From Saprospiraceae bacterium (GTDB lineage Bacteria; Bacteroidota; Bacteroidia; Chitinophagales; Saprospiraceae): a DNA stretch of 64,000 nt. Of this stretch, positions 1 to 8,276 are shown in pieces. Below the pieces are notes generated by a model that searched no databases, had not been told where the DNA came from, and was given only the letters and a program-made list of their open reading frames with translations. The DNA lies in contig JABWBR010000011.1 of the NCBI GenBank assembly GCA_013360405.1, positions 62,001 through 126,000 on the forward strand. The letters are read 5' to 3'. Position 1 is the stretch's first letter; the number at the start of each line of letters is the position of its first letter. The translations under genes were made by a program, and so were the position numbers.

Positions 1-36
1 CGAATTTGACAGCCTGGAGGGCATGCCATGCCTGGT

Positions 37-70
37 TTACTTTTCTTTTTCTTGATAAAAAGAAAAGTAA
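37..70. repeat. Perfect 14-bp inverted repeat
   Basis: Two 14-base arms (37-50 and 57-70, TTACTTTTCTTTTT and its complement) surround a 6-base loop. The T-rich arm followed by an A-rich arm gives a terminator-like hairpin in both directions. It probably closes a gene lying before the window. The rest of 1-288 shows no convincing gene: the 64-codon frame at 28-222 begins inside this hairpin and has no recognisable domain. Confidence 0.6.
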
Positions 71-288
71 CAAAAGAAAAATCAAGGCTTTATGTATTTT
101 TAGACCGTTCTAAGTGGCAATTTTTTGTCGCGCGCCCAAACTCGCCCGCCAAAGTTCACCTGGTCAAAGCCGGGAAGAACTTTGCCGGGCTCAAACAAGG
201 GCGCTTGGCAACCGGCCTGTGATTCAAATTGCCACTAAGAACGGTAGCCCTAAAAATCCATAAGGCCGGTCATTGTTGATGTAGAATC

Positions 289-323
289 GCTAAGTGCTGA
301 GCGCTAAGTGCTAAGTGCTGAAC
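289..323. repeat. Heptad tandem repeat (GCTAAGT-like)
   Basis: Five consecutive 7-base units (GCTAAGT, GCTGAGC, GCTAAGT, GCTAAGT, GCTGAAC) end just before the TIR-kinase gene and overlap an upstream in-frame GTG at 308. The overlap is one reason to place the start of that gene further downstream, at 338. Related AGTGCTGA-type units recur at 34119-34165. Confidence 0.6.
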
Positions 324-337
324 AAAATATCAGGCGG

Positions 338-1897
338 GTGAAGCTGAATATTATTTATACAAAAGAGGACAAAGACTTTTTCGAACGGCTGGAAAAACAC
401 CTGGCCGTACTGAAACACCTGCATCTCATAGACCAGCTGTGGCACAGCGACCTCGTAGAGCTCGGCGAAAACATACAAGACGTCATCACCGGAAAAATAT
501 CGGACTCCGACATCGTCATCCTGCTCATCAGCGCGGATTTTATAGCTTCTGATTTTTATTATAAAGACCAACTCGACCTCATCCTCAAACTGCACAAAGA
601 AAAAGCGCTGCTCGTAGTGCCCGTGCTGACGCGCTATTGCCCCTGGCAGTTCACCAAAATCAGCTGGATGAACATGCTGCCGGATAAAGAGCTTCCGCTA
701 AGCAGTCCGCAATGGGAAACCCCCGACAAGCCCTACAGCGCTATCGCCGAATCGCTTATATCCATCATTCACACCTACAACAGCCCCCAGCCGAAAGCGC
801 CCGAGGCGCCCCCGATGAGCATCGAAAACGCCCCCACCGTGCTCATCAACCCCGACAACCGCACGATAGCATACCCCACGGTATTCGGCCAGGTGCCGGA
901 ATACATCAAAAGCAACATTGTCGGACAGGTCGTGCAGGGCTACCGCATCGAACGCTATATTGCCTCGGGGGGATTTGGGGCTGTTTACGAAGCGGCGCAC
1001 AGCGTCACCGGCCACCGGGTGGCTCTCAAAATATCGCACGGCATCAATTACTTCTCCGACGAATTCCGGAAAATGCTGGTAGAAGGCAACACCATCATCC
1101 CGCAATTACAGCATCCGAATATCGTGCGTACCCACAGCTTTAGCAGTGAACAAATCGAAGGCTCCCAGCGGCTCGTCATCGCCATGGACTACATCCAGGG
1201 CAGCCGCATTGACGAATTTTCCAAATACAAACTCACCACAGAAAATGTATTGCAGCTGATTGATATTTATAAAAAAATAATCGACGCCATCGATTTTGCC
1301 CACCGCCTCGAATTTTACAACGCCGACGGGCAGTTGGTACAAGGCGTCGTACACGGCGACATCAAACCCTCAAATATTATTCTGACCTCGACTTACGAGC
1401 CCATTCTCCTCGACTTCCTGTATTTTGATGTGAGTTACCTCAAGGGATTTCAGTTGGAGGCCCAATTCGATAAAAAAACGATGTTGTCGCCCCGCACCAT
1501 GTATGCCCCGCCGCCGCCTACCGACCCCAATGCCACCATCGTATACCCGAGCCCTCCTGCGCCCGGTCAAACCATGTACGTCTACCAGACCATCATCAAG
1601 CAGAATATTTTCGGAACCCGTGGTTATATGGCGCCCGAGCAGGCCGAGCAGGGTATTGTAAATAAACAAACGGATATTTATCAACTAGGGATTTTATTGT
1701 TTGAAATGCTGCACCCGCACCGGTTTTCAACCTATACCGGCTTTTCCTCGCCGCGGGATATCTACCAAACCCTTTCCAAGTACACGCCGGGCATTCCGGC
1801 AGGATTAAGCGACATCATTTTCCGGGCTACGCAGCCGCAGGCCTGGGCGCGGTATGGGAGTGTGGAGGAGATAATGAGTGATGTGCTGATTTGCTAA
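338..1897 (+). CDS. TIR domain-serine/threonine protein kinase fusion
   Basis: About 519 residues in two domains. Residues 1-145 form a TIR_2-like fold beginning MKLNIIYTKEDKDFF, with IVILLISADFI and LLVVPVLTRYCPW strands. The position usually held by the catalytic TIR glutamate seems to be Gln (YKDQL), so NADase activity is doubtful. A Pro/Thr-rich linker leads to a Hanks-type kinase: glycine-rich IASGGFGAVYEA, VALK lysine, catalytic loop HGDIKPSN and GTRGYMAPEQ. The loop lacks the usual HRD arginine, and DFG reads DFL. A roughly 60-residue Pro/Thr/Tyr-rich insertion sits between DFL and APE and may hold phosphosites. No membrane segment is seen, so it is probably cytoplasmic signalling or conflict related. 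GTG 338 is chosen because it starts the TIR fold exactly; GTG 308 lies in a heptad repeat. Confidence 0.85.
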   Translation: MKLNIIYTKEDKDFFERLEKHLAVLKHLHLIDQLWHSDLVELGENIQDVITGKISDSDIVILLISADFIASDFYYKDQLDLILKLHKEKALLVVPVLTRYCPWQFTKISWMNMLPDKELPLSSPQWETPDKPYSAIAESLISIIHTYNSPQPKAPEAPPMSIENAPTVLINPDNRTIAYPTVFGQVPEYIKSNIVGQVVQGYRIERYIASGGFGAVYEAAHSVTGHRVALKISHGINYFSDEFRKMLVEGNTIIPQLQHPNIVRTHSFSSEQIEGSQRLVIAMDYIQGSRIDEFSKYKLTTENVLQLIDIYKKIIDAIDFAHRLEFYNADGQLVQGVVHGDIKPSNIILTSTYEPILLDFLYFDVSYLKGFQLEAQFDKKTMLSPRTMYAPPPPTDPNATIVYPSPPAPGQTMYVYQTIIKQNIFGTRGYMAPEQAEQGIVNKQTDIYQLGILLFEMLHPHRFSTYTGFSSPRDIYQTLSKYTPGIPAGLSDIIFRATQPQAWARYGSVEEIMSDVLIC

Positions 1898-2349
1898 TTT
1901 GCTGATGTGCTGATGCGAACGAAGTGAGTCCCGTACCGACTGGAAGGAGGTCGGGATGCTGATTTGCTGATGCGAACGAAGTCGAACGAAGTGAGTCCCG
2001 ATTGAAAATCGGGGGAGTCCCGTACCGACTGGAAGGAGGTCGGGATGCTGATTTGCTGATCCCGAAGCGAGTTAGAAGCAAGGTTTGTAGATTTTTTTTA
2101 TGCAGATCGAAAATTTGATTTTGGATTTGCATAAAATGGTAGAAATACGCTCACTATCAATCGAATAGCACATGTCGAGATGTCGCCTTCCCTCGTGCCT
2201 CGGGAAGATTATACCTCTTGGCGTGGTCGCGAGTCGCATAGTCTCAAACTCCCCAAAGCCAGGCTTGTTTTTTTGACCAAAAATGCAGACCTTGGCTTTC
2301 ATGCAAAGCACAAAATAACCTTCTAAACCGGCATCATTGCTGCTCAGAG
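1898..2349. repeat. Intergenic repeat cluster
   Basis: No gene is seen. Directly after the kinase come 8-base GCTGATTT-like units. A 46-base direct repeat follows at 1926-1971 and 2015-2060, each copy able to fold through CCGAC/GTCGG. Between the copies is a hairpin CCCGATT-GAA-AATCGGG (1997-2013). A further inverted repeat TTTTATGCA/TGCATAAAA spans 2096-2136. These are typical dispersed intergenic repeats; 2137-2349 holds nothing recognisable. Confidence 0.55.
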
Positions 2350-2382
2350 ATGCTGCCGATCAAAACTACCAATAAACAACCA

Positions 2383-3384
2383 ATGGAAATTCAAAACACT
2401 TATCAAACACTACTCTCCGCCATCAAATCCACCTACGTGGATGGACAAGCTGCCGCCATAAAAGCCGCCCGCCGGCAACTGGTATTGACCTATTGGGCGA
2501 TAGGCCGGCATATTGTGGAGTACGAGCAGGGAGGAACAGAACACGCAGTATATGGTTCCCGGTTATTAGAGAACCTCTCCAAAGATTTGTCACACGAATT
2601 CGGTAAAGGGTTTAATCGCAGTAATTTGATATACATGCGTTTAAGCTTTATAATATACCCAGACCTGACGAGTTTGTCGCACGAATTGACGTGGGCGCAT
2701 ATCATAGAACTACTAAAAATCGACAACGACCTCGAACGCAGTTTTTACGAAAAACAAACAATCCTGGAAAAATGGACGGTGCGGGAGCTAAAACGCCAAA
2801 AAGACACCGCCCTGTTTCTCCGGCTGGCCGCTTCACAAGATAAAGCAGGTGTGCTGCAATTGGCTGAAAAAGGCAAAATCGTAGCGCAGCCCGGAGACCT
2901 GCTCCGCGACCCATATGTATTCGAGTTTTTGAAAATACCCGAACCGCATCACCTCTCGGAAAAAGAACTGGAAACCCGCTTACTGGATAACCTGCAATCT
3001 TTTCTGCTCGAATTGGGAAAAGGCTTCACCTTCGTGGGCAGGCAATACCGCATCACGGTTGACAACGAGCACTACCGCGTAGACCTGGTGTTTTACCACC
3101 GCTTTCTGCGATGTTTTGTGCTAATCGACCTGAAAATAGAGAAATTGAAGCACCACGATATCGGGCAGATGAATATGTACCTCGGCTATTTTGCCAAAGA
3201 GGAGTTTTTTGAAGGCGATAATCCGCCAGTAGGCATTATTCTCACGCGGCATAAAGACGAAGTACTGGTAGAATTCGCCACTTATGGCATGAGCAGCCAG
3301 TTGTTTGTGTCCAAATACCAGCTTTACTTGCCCAATGAAGCCGAGTTGAGGGCTAAGTTGGAGGAGGTGCTGTTGGAGAGATAA
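2383..3384 (+). CDS. DUF1016 family (YhcG-type) PDDEXK nuclease-domain protein
   Basis: About 333 residues. The N-terminal half matches DUF1016_N (LVLTYWAIGRHIVEYEQ, NLSKDLSHEFGKGFN, LSHELTWAHIIELL). The C-terminal half carries a PD-(D/E)XK-like core: YRVDLVFYHRFL followed by FVLIDLKIEK and GQMNMYLGYF. Family members are predicted nucleases or tRNA/DNA-binding proteins found in accessory regions and near restriction systems; their function is not firmly established. An ATG at 2350 would add 11 residues that do not look conserved, so ATG 2383 is preferred. The gene stands alone, without an obvious operon partner. Base use is close to its neighbours. Confidence 0.85.
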   Translation: MEIQNTYQTLLSAIKSTYVDGQAAAIKAARRQLVLTYWAIGRHIVEYEQGGTEHAVYGSRLLENLSKDLSHEFGKGFNRSNLIYMRLSFIIYPDLTSLSHELTWAHIIELLKIDNDLERSFYEKQTILEKWTVRELKRQKDTALFLRLAASQDKAGVLQLAEKGKIVAQPGDLLRDPYVFEFLKIPEPHHLSEKELETRLLDNLQSFLLELGKGFTFVGRQYRITVDNEHYRVDLVFYHRFLRCFVLIDLKIEKLKHHDIGQMNMYLGYFAKEEFFEGDNPPVGIILTRHKDEVLVEFATYGMSSQLFVSKYQLYLPNEAELRAKLEEVLLER

Positions 3385-3482
3385 TTTGCAAAGCAAGGAA
3401 CGAACAACAAAACTCTTGCTATTATTTCAGGGCTTGGAGAAAATAGAAATAAGTAACGCTTTCCTATAGAACCTGAAAATAT

Positions 3483-4964
3483 TTACTCATTGGCAGTGTC
3501 TTTTTTTACCGTTTTAACTAGTCTAATTCCAAAAAGCTTCTGTTGTTTCTCTTGATTGTCTTCCAACAACGTGTCAATTAACTCTGCTAGCGTCAAGAGC
3601 CGTTGTTTAGGTGGAATAACAACTTCTTCCTTGCTATCCTGAAAACTTCCGCCCATAAGTCGAACATCTCCTAATCGCATATCCTTCAGCGTGTACTTCC
3701 CCTGCGCCATCTCCTCGCTCCCCACCACCACCACATACGGCACATTCCGCTTATTGGCGTACTCCATCTGCTTGGCCAGCTTGACCGGTTTGGGGTACAA
3801 GTCGGCGTTAATACCCGCAGCGCGAAGTTGGCTGAGCGCCTGGAAGGCATAGCGGTGCGTGGCCTCGTCGAAAGCGACGAAGAGCACTTGCAGTCCGGCA
3901 GCGGCGTCATCGGGGAAAAGGCCCAGTTCGAGCATCACGTCGTAGATGCGTTCGGCGCCGAAAGAAACGCCTACGCCCGACACCCCTTTGAGGCCGAAAA
4001 CGCCGGTGAGGTTGTCGTAGCGCCCCCCGCCGCCGATGCTGCCCATCTGGGCGCCTTTGGCGGCCACTTCAAAGATGCAGCCGGTGTAATAGCTGAGTCC
4101 GCGGGCCAGGGTGACGTCGAAGCGCACTTCGTTGTGCACCGGGGCCAGGCTGAGGTAGTCGAATACCGTTTCGAGTTCTTCTACGCCTTTGGCGCCGGTT
4201 TCGCTGGCGGCGAGGCGGGTTTTCAGGGCGTCGAGGGTGGTGAGCTGGAGGATGTCTTCTATGATAGCTACTGATGTGGCGTCAATGCCGCGGCCGAGCA
4301 TCTCGTTGCGCACGCCTTCGATGCCGATTTTATCGAGTTTGTCGATGGCCACGGTCATGTCCACAAAGCGGTCGGCGATGCCGGCCACCTCGGCGATACC
4401 GGAGAGGACTTTGCGGTTGTTGAGTTTGATGGCTACTGGCAGTCCCAGTTTGTGGAACACGCTGTCGTAGATCTGCACCAATTCGGCCTCGTAATAGAGG
4501 CTATCGCTGCCCACTACGTCCACGTCGCACTGGTAGAATTCCTGGTAGCGCCCTTTCTGGGGCCTGTCGGCTCGCCACACGGGTTGTATCTGGTAGCGTT
4601 TGAATGGGAAAGTGATTTCGTGCTGGTACATCACCACAAAACGCGCAAAAGGCACCGTGAGGTCGTAGCGCAAGCCGCGTTTGGCGATGCTGGGCGCGAG
4701 GCGGTAGGAGTCGCGGGCGGCCAGGGCGTCTGCGTCGGCCTTGTCGAGGAAGTCGCCGTTGTTGAGTATTTTGAACAGCAGCTTGTCGCCCTCATCGCCG
4801 TATTTTCCGGTGAGGGTCGACAGGTTTTCCATGGCGGGCGTTTCAATGGGCTGGTAGCCGAAGGCAACGAAGACCTTGCGGATGGTGTCGAAGATATAGT
4901 TGCGCCGGTTGACCTGCTCCGGCGTAAAATCGCGTGTGCCCTTAGGTATGCTGGGTGGCGGCAT
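3483..4964 (-). CDS. hisS: Histidyl-tRNA synthetase
   Basis: Class II aminoacyl-tRNA synthetase that charges tRNA-His in the cytoplasm. It begins PPPSIPKGTRDFTPEQ, with motif 1 region ETPAMENLSTLTGKYG, RYDLTVPFARFV, a motif 2 region ending GRYQEFYQCDVDVVG, the histidine-binding ARGLSYYTGCIFE and motif 3-like GGGRYDNL. An anticodon-binding domain follows (YPKPVKLAKQMEYANKRNVPYVVVVG). A tail of about 50 residues after the anticodon domain is longer than in many HisRS. ATG 4964 starts the conserved protein; an in-frame ATG at 4988 would add eight residues. The gene is divergent from the glycosidase-like gene downstream of 5145. Confidence 0.95.
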   Translation of the reverse strand: MPPPSIPKGTRDFTPEQVNRRNYIFDTIRKVFVAFGYQPIETPAMENLSTLTGKYGDEGDKLLFKILNNGDFLDKADADALAARDSYRLAPSIAKRGLRYDLTVPFARFVVMYQHEITFPFKRYQIQPVWRADRPQKGRYQEFYQCDVDVVGSDSLYYEAELVQIYDSVFHKLGLPVAIKLNNRKVLSGIAEVAGIADRFVDMTVAIDKLDKIGIEGVRNEMLGRGIDATSVAIIEDILQLTTLDALKTRLAASETGAKGVEELETVFDYLSLAPVHNEVRFDVTLARGLSYYTGCIFEVAAKGAQMGSIGGGGRYDNLTGVFGLKGVSGVGVSFGAERIYDVMLELGLFPDDAAAGLQVLFVAFDEATHRYAFQALSQLRAAGINADLYPKPVKLAKQMEYANKRNVPYVVVVGSEEMAQGKYTLKDMRLGDVRLMGGSFQDSKEEVVIPPKQRLLTLAELIDTLLEDNQEKQQKLFGIRLVKTVKKDTANE

Positions 4965-5144
4965 GGTTTGTTTTTTTTGGAAGGGCAAAGTTCAGAAGTT
5001 ATGGGGAATTTTTTGCTTGTTTTTTTATGCTTGGCGATGCCGGGGTTCGCTTCCGTTAGCCGACAACCAATTGAGCATCCAATGGCGGCCGTGCTGCATT
5101 GGCATTGTGGGAAAAGATTCATAAATTCGCGCATACACTATTTG

Positions 5145-7154
5145 ATGAATAATATGCCGATAAAAATGACGGCCCGCTTATTGCCGGTAGTCCTATTCAC
5201 ATTCTTCGCCATTGAATCTCCTGCGCAGGACTATCGGCGTTGGCAAATGAATGCCGACGGCTCTATCTCGTGGATCATGGGCAATAATATTCCACACAGC
5301 GATCATATTGAGATGAGCGGCAAAAGAATTTCCTGCGTGCTCCGCTACAACGTAGCAGATGACGGGTCTTTTCACGCCACCCGGAGTCTGGTATGGCCCA
5401 TGCTGCGCACCATTCCCAATAATACGCATGCCAGCCTTACCCGCCGCTTCGGCCAGGATGGATTTGAATGGGTAACCGTAAATTACAGACCCATTGAAAA
5501 TGAGAAGGTTTCATCCATTACGCTCAATGGAACACTGATTGTAAAAAGCACAGCGGGTGGGAATCTCGAACTGACAAGGCAGTATTTCCCCTCGGTAGAT
5601 AAACCGGGATTTTGTGAAATATATACCATAAAAAACATCACAAACAAAACCTGCATCGTGGAGGCGCCAAAATCGAGCCAGACCTATCTTACCGACCCGG
5701 CCAAGGGAGTTGAAGGCAGTTATGCCATCCATGCAGAGGTTATGAATGCGGGGCATTTTAGCTTAGGCGCCAATGATTCTGTCAGCTTTTCTGTTTTTTA
5801 TTCCGGCGTAAAACAATCCGATCCGGTTCCCTCGGCAAACTGCGAGGAAGAAAAAAACAAGCGGCTGGCATTTGTGCGGGAAATATGGGGCAACCTGGTA
5901 TTGGAGACCCCCGATAGCGTATTGAACAGGGAGTTTGCCTTTGCCAAAATACGGGCTGCTGAAAGCATTTTTCAAACGAGAGGCGGCCCCATGCACGGCC
6001 CCGGTGGCGAATCGTATTATGCCGCTATCTGGGCCAACGACCAGGCAGAATACATCGGCCCATTTTTTCCATTTCTTGGCTACGACTACGGCAATGAAGC
6101 AAGCCTGAATGCCTACCTGCATTTTGCAAGATTTATGAACCCGGCGTATAAGCCCATTCCCAGTTCAATAATTGCGGAAGGGACTGATATCTGGAATGGC
6201 GCCGGCGACCGCGGCGATGCAGCCATGATTGCGTATGGCGCGGCCCGGTATGCTTTGGCAAGAGGGGATATGAGCGAAGCAAAACAGTTGTGGCCGTTAA
6301 TCAAATGGTGTCTGGAATATTGCCGCCGAAATTTGAATATTGAGGGTGTGGTAAATTCTGATTCTGACGAGTTGGAAGGACGGTTCCCTTCGGGCGCGGC
6401 CAACCTTTGCACGTCCTCATTATATTACGATGCCTTGAATTCCGCAGTATATCTGGGCAACCAGGTAGGAGAAGAAAAAAATCAGATCCATCGGTACCGG
6501 CAACAGGCAAAAGAATTGAAGGCCGCCATTGAAAAATATTTTGGCGCCGAGGTGGAAGGCTTTCACACCTACCGCTATTACAAAGGCAATGACACCCTGC
6601 GCGCGTGGATATGCATCCCGCTCACAATGGGAATATACGAGCGCAGAACACAAACAATCGCCGCGCTTTTTTCCTCCAGATTATGGACACAGGACGGGCT
6701 GGCCAGTCTCGCCGGCGATAGAACATTCTGGGACAGGTCCACGCTTTACGCCCTTCGAGGGGTATTGGCGGCCGGTGAAACCGATAAAGCGCTCCAGTTT
6801 TTACATTATTATTCCAACCGCCGTTTATTGGGCGACCATGTGCCTTACCCTGTTGAAGCATATCCGGAAGGCAACCAGCGTCATCTTTCTGCCGAAAGTG
6901 GTTTGTATTGCCGCATTTTTACCGAAGGGTTGTTTGGCATCCGCCCGGAGGGATTAAATAGTTTTAGTTTTACCCCTCGACTGCCTTCTGCCTGGCAACG
7001 GATGAAACTCCATCATATTCGGGCTTTTCAGAAAGATTTGAGTATTGAGGCACAGCGTATTGATCAACGCATACAGGTGATAGTAAAAGAAGGGGAAAAA
7101 ACCGTGGTGAGCAAATTGATAAAAGAAGGAGAAGTGGTAAGGGTAATCCTTTAG
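5145..7154 (+). CDS. Secreted six-hairpin glycosidase-like protein
   Basis: About 669 residues with an N-terminal signal peptide (TARLLPVVLFTFFAIESPAQ), so exported. A beta-sandwich-like N-terminal half precedes a helical half that looks like an (alpha/alpha)6 barrel (GGPMHGPGGESYYAAIWANDQAEY, GAGDRGDAAMIAYGAARYAL, YPEGNQRHLSAESGLYCR shown here in parts). This arrangement resembles the six-hairpin glycosidase superfamily (GH78/GH95/GH116 relatives), but I cannot assign a family or a substrate; the acidic residues in ANDQAEY and EGTDIWNGAGDRGD are candidate catalytic residues. The open frame extends back into antisense hisS; the start is placed at ATG 5145, with ATG 5154 and 5166 also possible, because the signal peptide begins here. 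No sugar-uptake genes are adjacent. Confidence 0.7.
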   Translation: MNNMPIKMTARLLPVVLFTFFAIESPAQDYRRWQMNADGSISWIMGNNIPHSDHIEMSGKRISCVLRYNVADDGSFHATRSLVWPMLRTIPNNTHASLTRRFGQDGFEWVTVNYRPIENEKVSSITLNGTLIVKSTAGGNLELTRQYFPSVDKPGFCEIYTIKNITNKTCIVEAPKSSQTYLTDPAKGVEGSYAIHAEVMNAGHFSLGANDSVSFSVFYSGVKQSDPVPSANCEEEKNKRLAFVREIWGNLVLETPDSVLNREFAFAKIRAAESIFQTRGGPMHGPGGESYYAAIWANDQAEYIGPFFPFLGYDYGNEASLNAYLHFARFMNPAYKPIPSSIIAEGTDIWNGAGDRGDAAMIAYGAARYALARGDMSEAKQLWPLIKWCLEYCRRNLNIEGVVNSDSDELEGRFPSGAANLCTSSLYYDALNSAVYLGNQVGEEKNQIHRYRQQAKELKAAIEKYFGAEVEGFHTYRYYKGNDTLRAWICIPLTMGIYERRTQTIAALFSSRLWTQDGLASLAGDRTFWDRSTLYALRGVLAAGETDKALQFLHYYSNRRLLGDHVPYPVEAYPEGNQRHLSAESGLYCRIFTEGLFGIRPEGLNSFSFTPRLPSAWQRMKLHHIRAFQKDLSIEAQRIDQRIQVIVKEGEKTVVSKLIKEGEVVRVIL

Positions 7155-8005
7155 GGATGCACGGGGTTAATGTTCTATTGCCAAGCTGCCGTACAAAATG
7201 GAAAATTATTTTCGACCCGTCCCTGAATCTGCTGGGGAGCCTTGCGTAGCCTGGCGGTCTGTCAAAGGGCTGCGCCCAATGTATCGCAAAGGCGTTCCGT
7301 GGCCGTCACCACCAGGTGCGCCCCTGAGCCGTCACCTCGTCACCACCAGAGGCGGTTCGTGGCCGTTACTAACTGAAACGCACCTTACTCACTAGCACCG
7401 ATTTCAACTAAGATAGAGGGGATGTTGGAAGGATGAGAAGGGTAATTCGTCACCCCCCAAGGCGTTCCTTGGCCGTCACCACCAGAGGCGCTCCTGAGCC
7501 GTCACCTCGTCACCACTTGAGGTGGTTTGTGGCCATATTGACTTTGTAAGAAAAAATCCTGGCCTTCGCAGATAAGCGGATGACCGGGAATGAGTAGTTA
7601 GCCCCAACCGTAATATCCAAAAAATCAAGCGAATAAACTTCTGGAAAGAAGAAGTGAAATAACTCCAAAGCAAAAGAAACTCCAGGTCAACAGATTCAAA
7701 GAAGAAAAACTGGGATTCGATTGGTTTTCTGCCTGAAAACATAAGGGTAAAGATTGGAAGATTGAAAAAGAAGGAATAAATTTGAGAATTGAGAGATGAG
7801 CCGCATGGGCACAGCCCTGAATGATCTGAATGGGAGGCATTGTAAGGCGCTATGTGCGCCGAAAGCATGACGTCCAAAGGAGCAAGAAGTTGAATAAATT
7901 TGCGCTGCCCTGGCAGTAGTGAGGATTCCCCCTGATAATGAACCAAACCAGGTAAAAAAAATGCTATTGAGTTATCAGAAACAATCGCCTATTAATTATA
8001 AATAA
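7155..8005. repeat. Gene-free region with dispersed repeat copy 1
   Basis: No convincing gene. Positions 7293-7380 and 7439-7606 hold repeated AGGCGnTCCGTGGCCGTCACC-like segments mixed with CCTCGTCACC, then a conserved tail containing TTGACTTTGT (7538-7547), an A-run, and CTTCGCAGATAAGCGGATGA. Same-orientation copies recur at 16427-16705 and 18385-18585. The rest (7607-8005) is AT-rich leader DNA before the island operon. Confidence 0.75.
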
Positions 8006-8236
8006 TTGATAGTAAAACCATTAGCAATAAACCTTCCTGAAGAGGTCGAGATTTACAGGGTCAAGATGATCATAGCCGCATCCCTGTTTGAACAAGGTAT
8101 CCTGTCGTCTGGCCAAGCGACTGAACTGGTTGGGATATCAAGAAGGCAGTTTTTGGAGGAAGTTGGCAAATACGGAATGTCTATTTTGGGGGAAACGGCG
8201 GAAGACCTTGAAAAGATGGCCGGAATTGAACCATAA
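8006..8236 (+). CDS. UPF0175 family small HTH protein
   Basis: 76 residues. INLPEEVEIYRVKMIIAASL followed by LSSGQATELVGISRRQFLEEV is typical of UPF0175, a family of small helix-turn-helix proteins usually found as antitoxins or regulators beside PIN-domain toxins. No PIN gene is visible here. The gene opens the accessory operon, 40 bases before ATG 8277, so I infer it may be its transcriptional regulator. The proposed start is TTG 8006, which gives the full family N-terminus; the first ATG (8066) would remove the conserved LPEE strand. Confidence 0.75.
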   Translation: MIVKPLAINLPEEVEIYRVKMIIAASLFEQGILSSGQATELVGISRRQFLEEVGKYGMSILGETAEDLEKMAGIEP

Positions 8237-8276
8237 GCAATAATGAAAGCCATTAGTAGTGAGCAAAAGGAAAAAC

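Noticed and set aside
28-222. 64-codon plus-strand frame near the left edge
   Set aside because: It overlaps the 14-base inverted repeat at 37-70, has low-complexity lysine-rich sequence and no domain, so it is probably non-coding.
4452-5144. N-terminal extension of the glycosidase-like frame
   Set aside because: It is antisense to hisS, and the signal peptide starts after 5144.
7476-7946. 156-codon minus-strand frame upstream of the UPF0175 gene
   Set aside because: It covers the dispersed repeat tail and simple sequence. It shows no domain and has unlikely composition.
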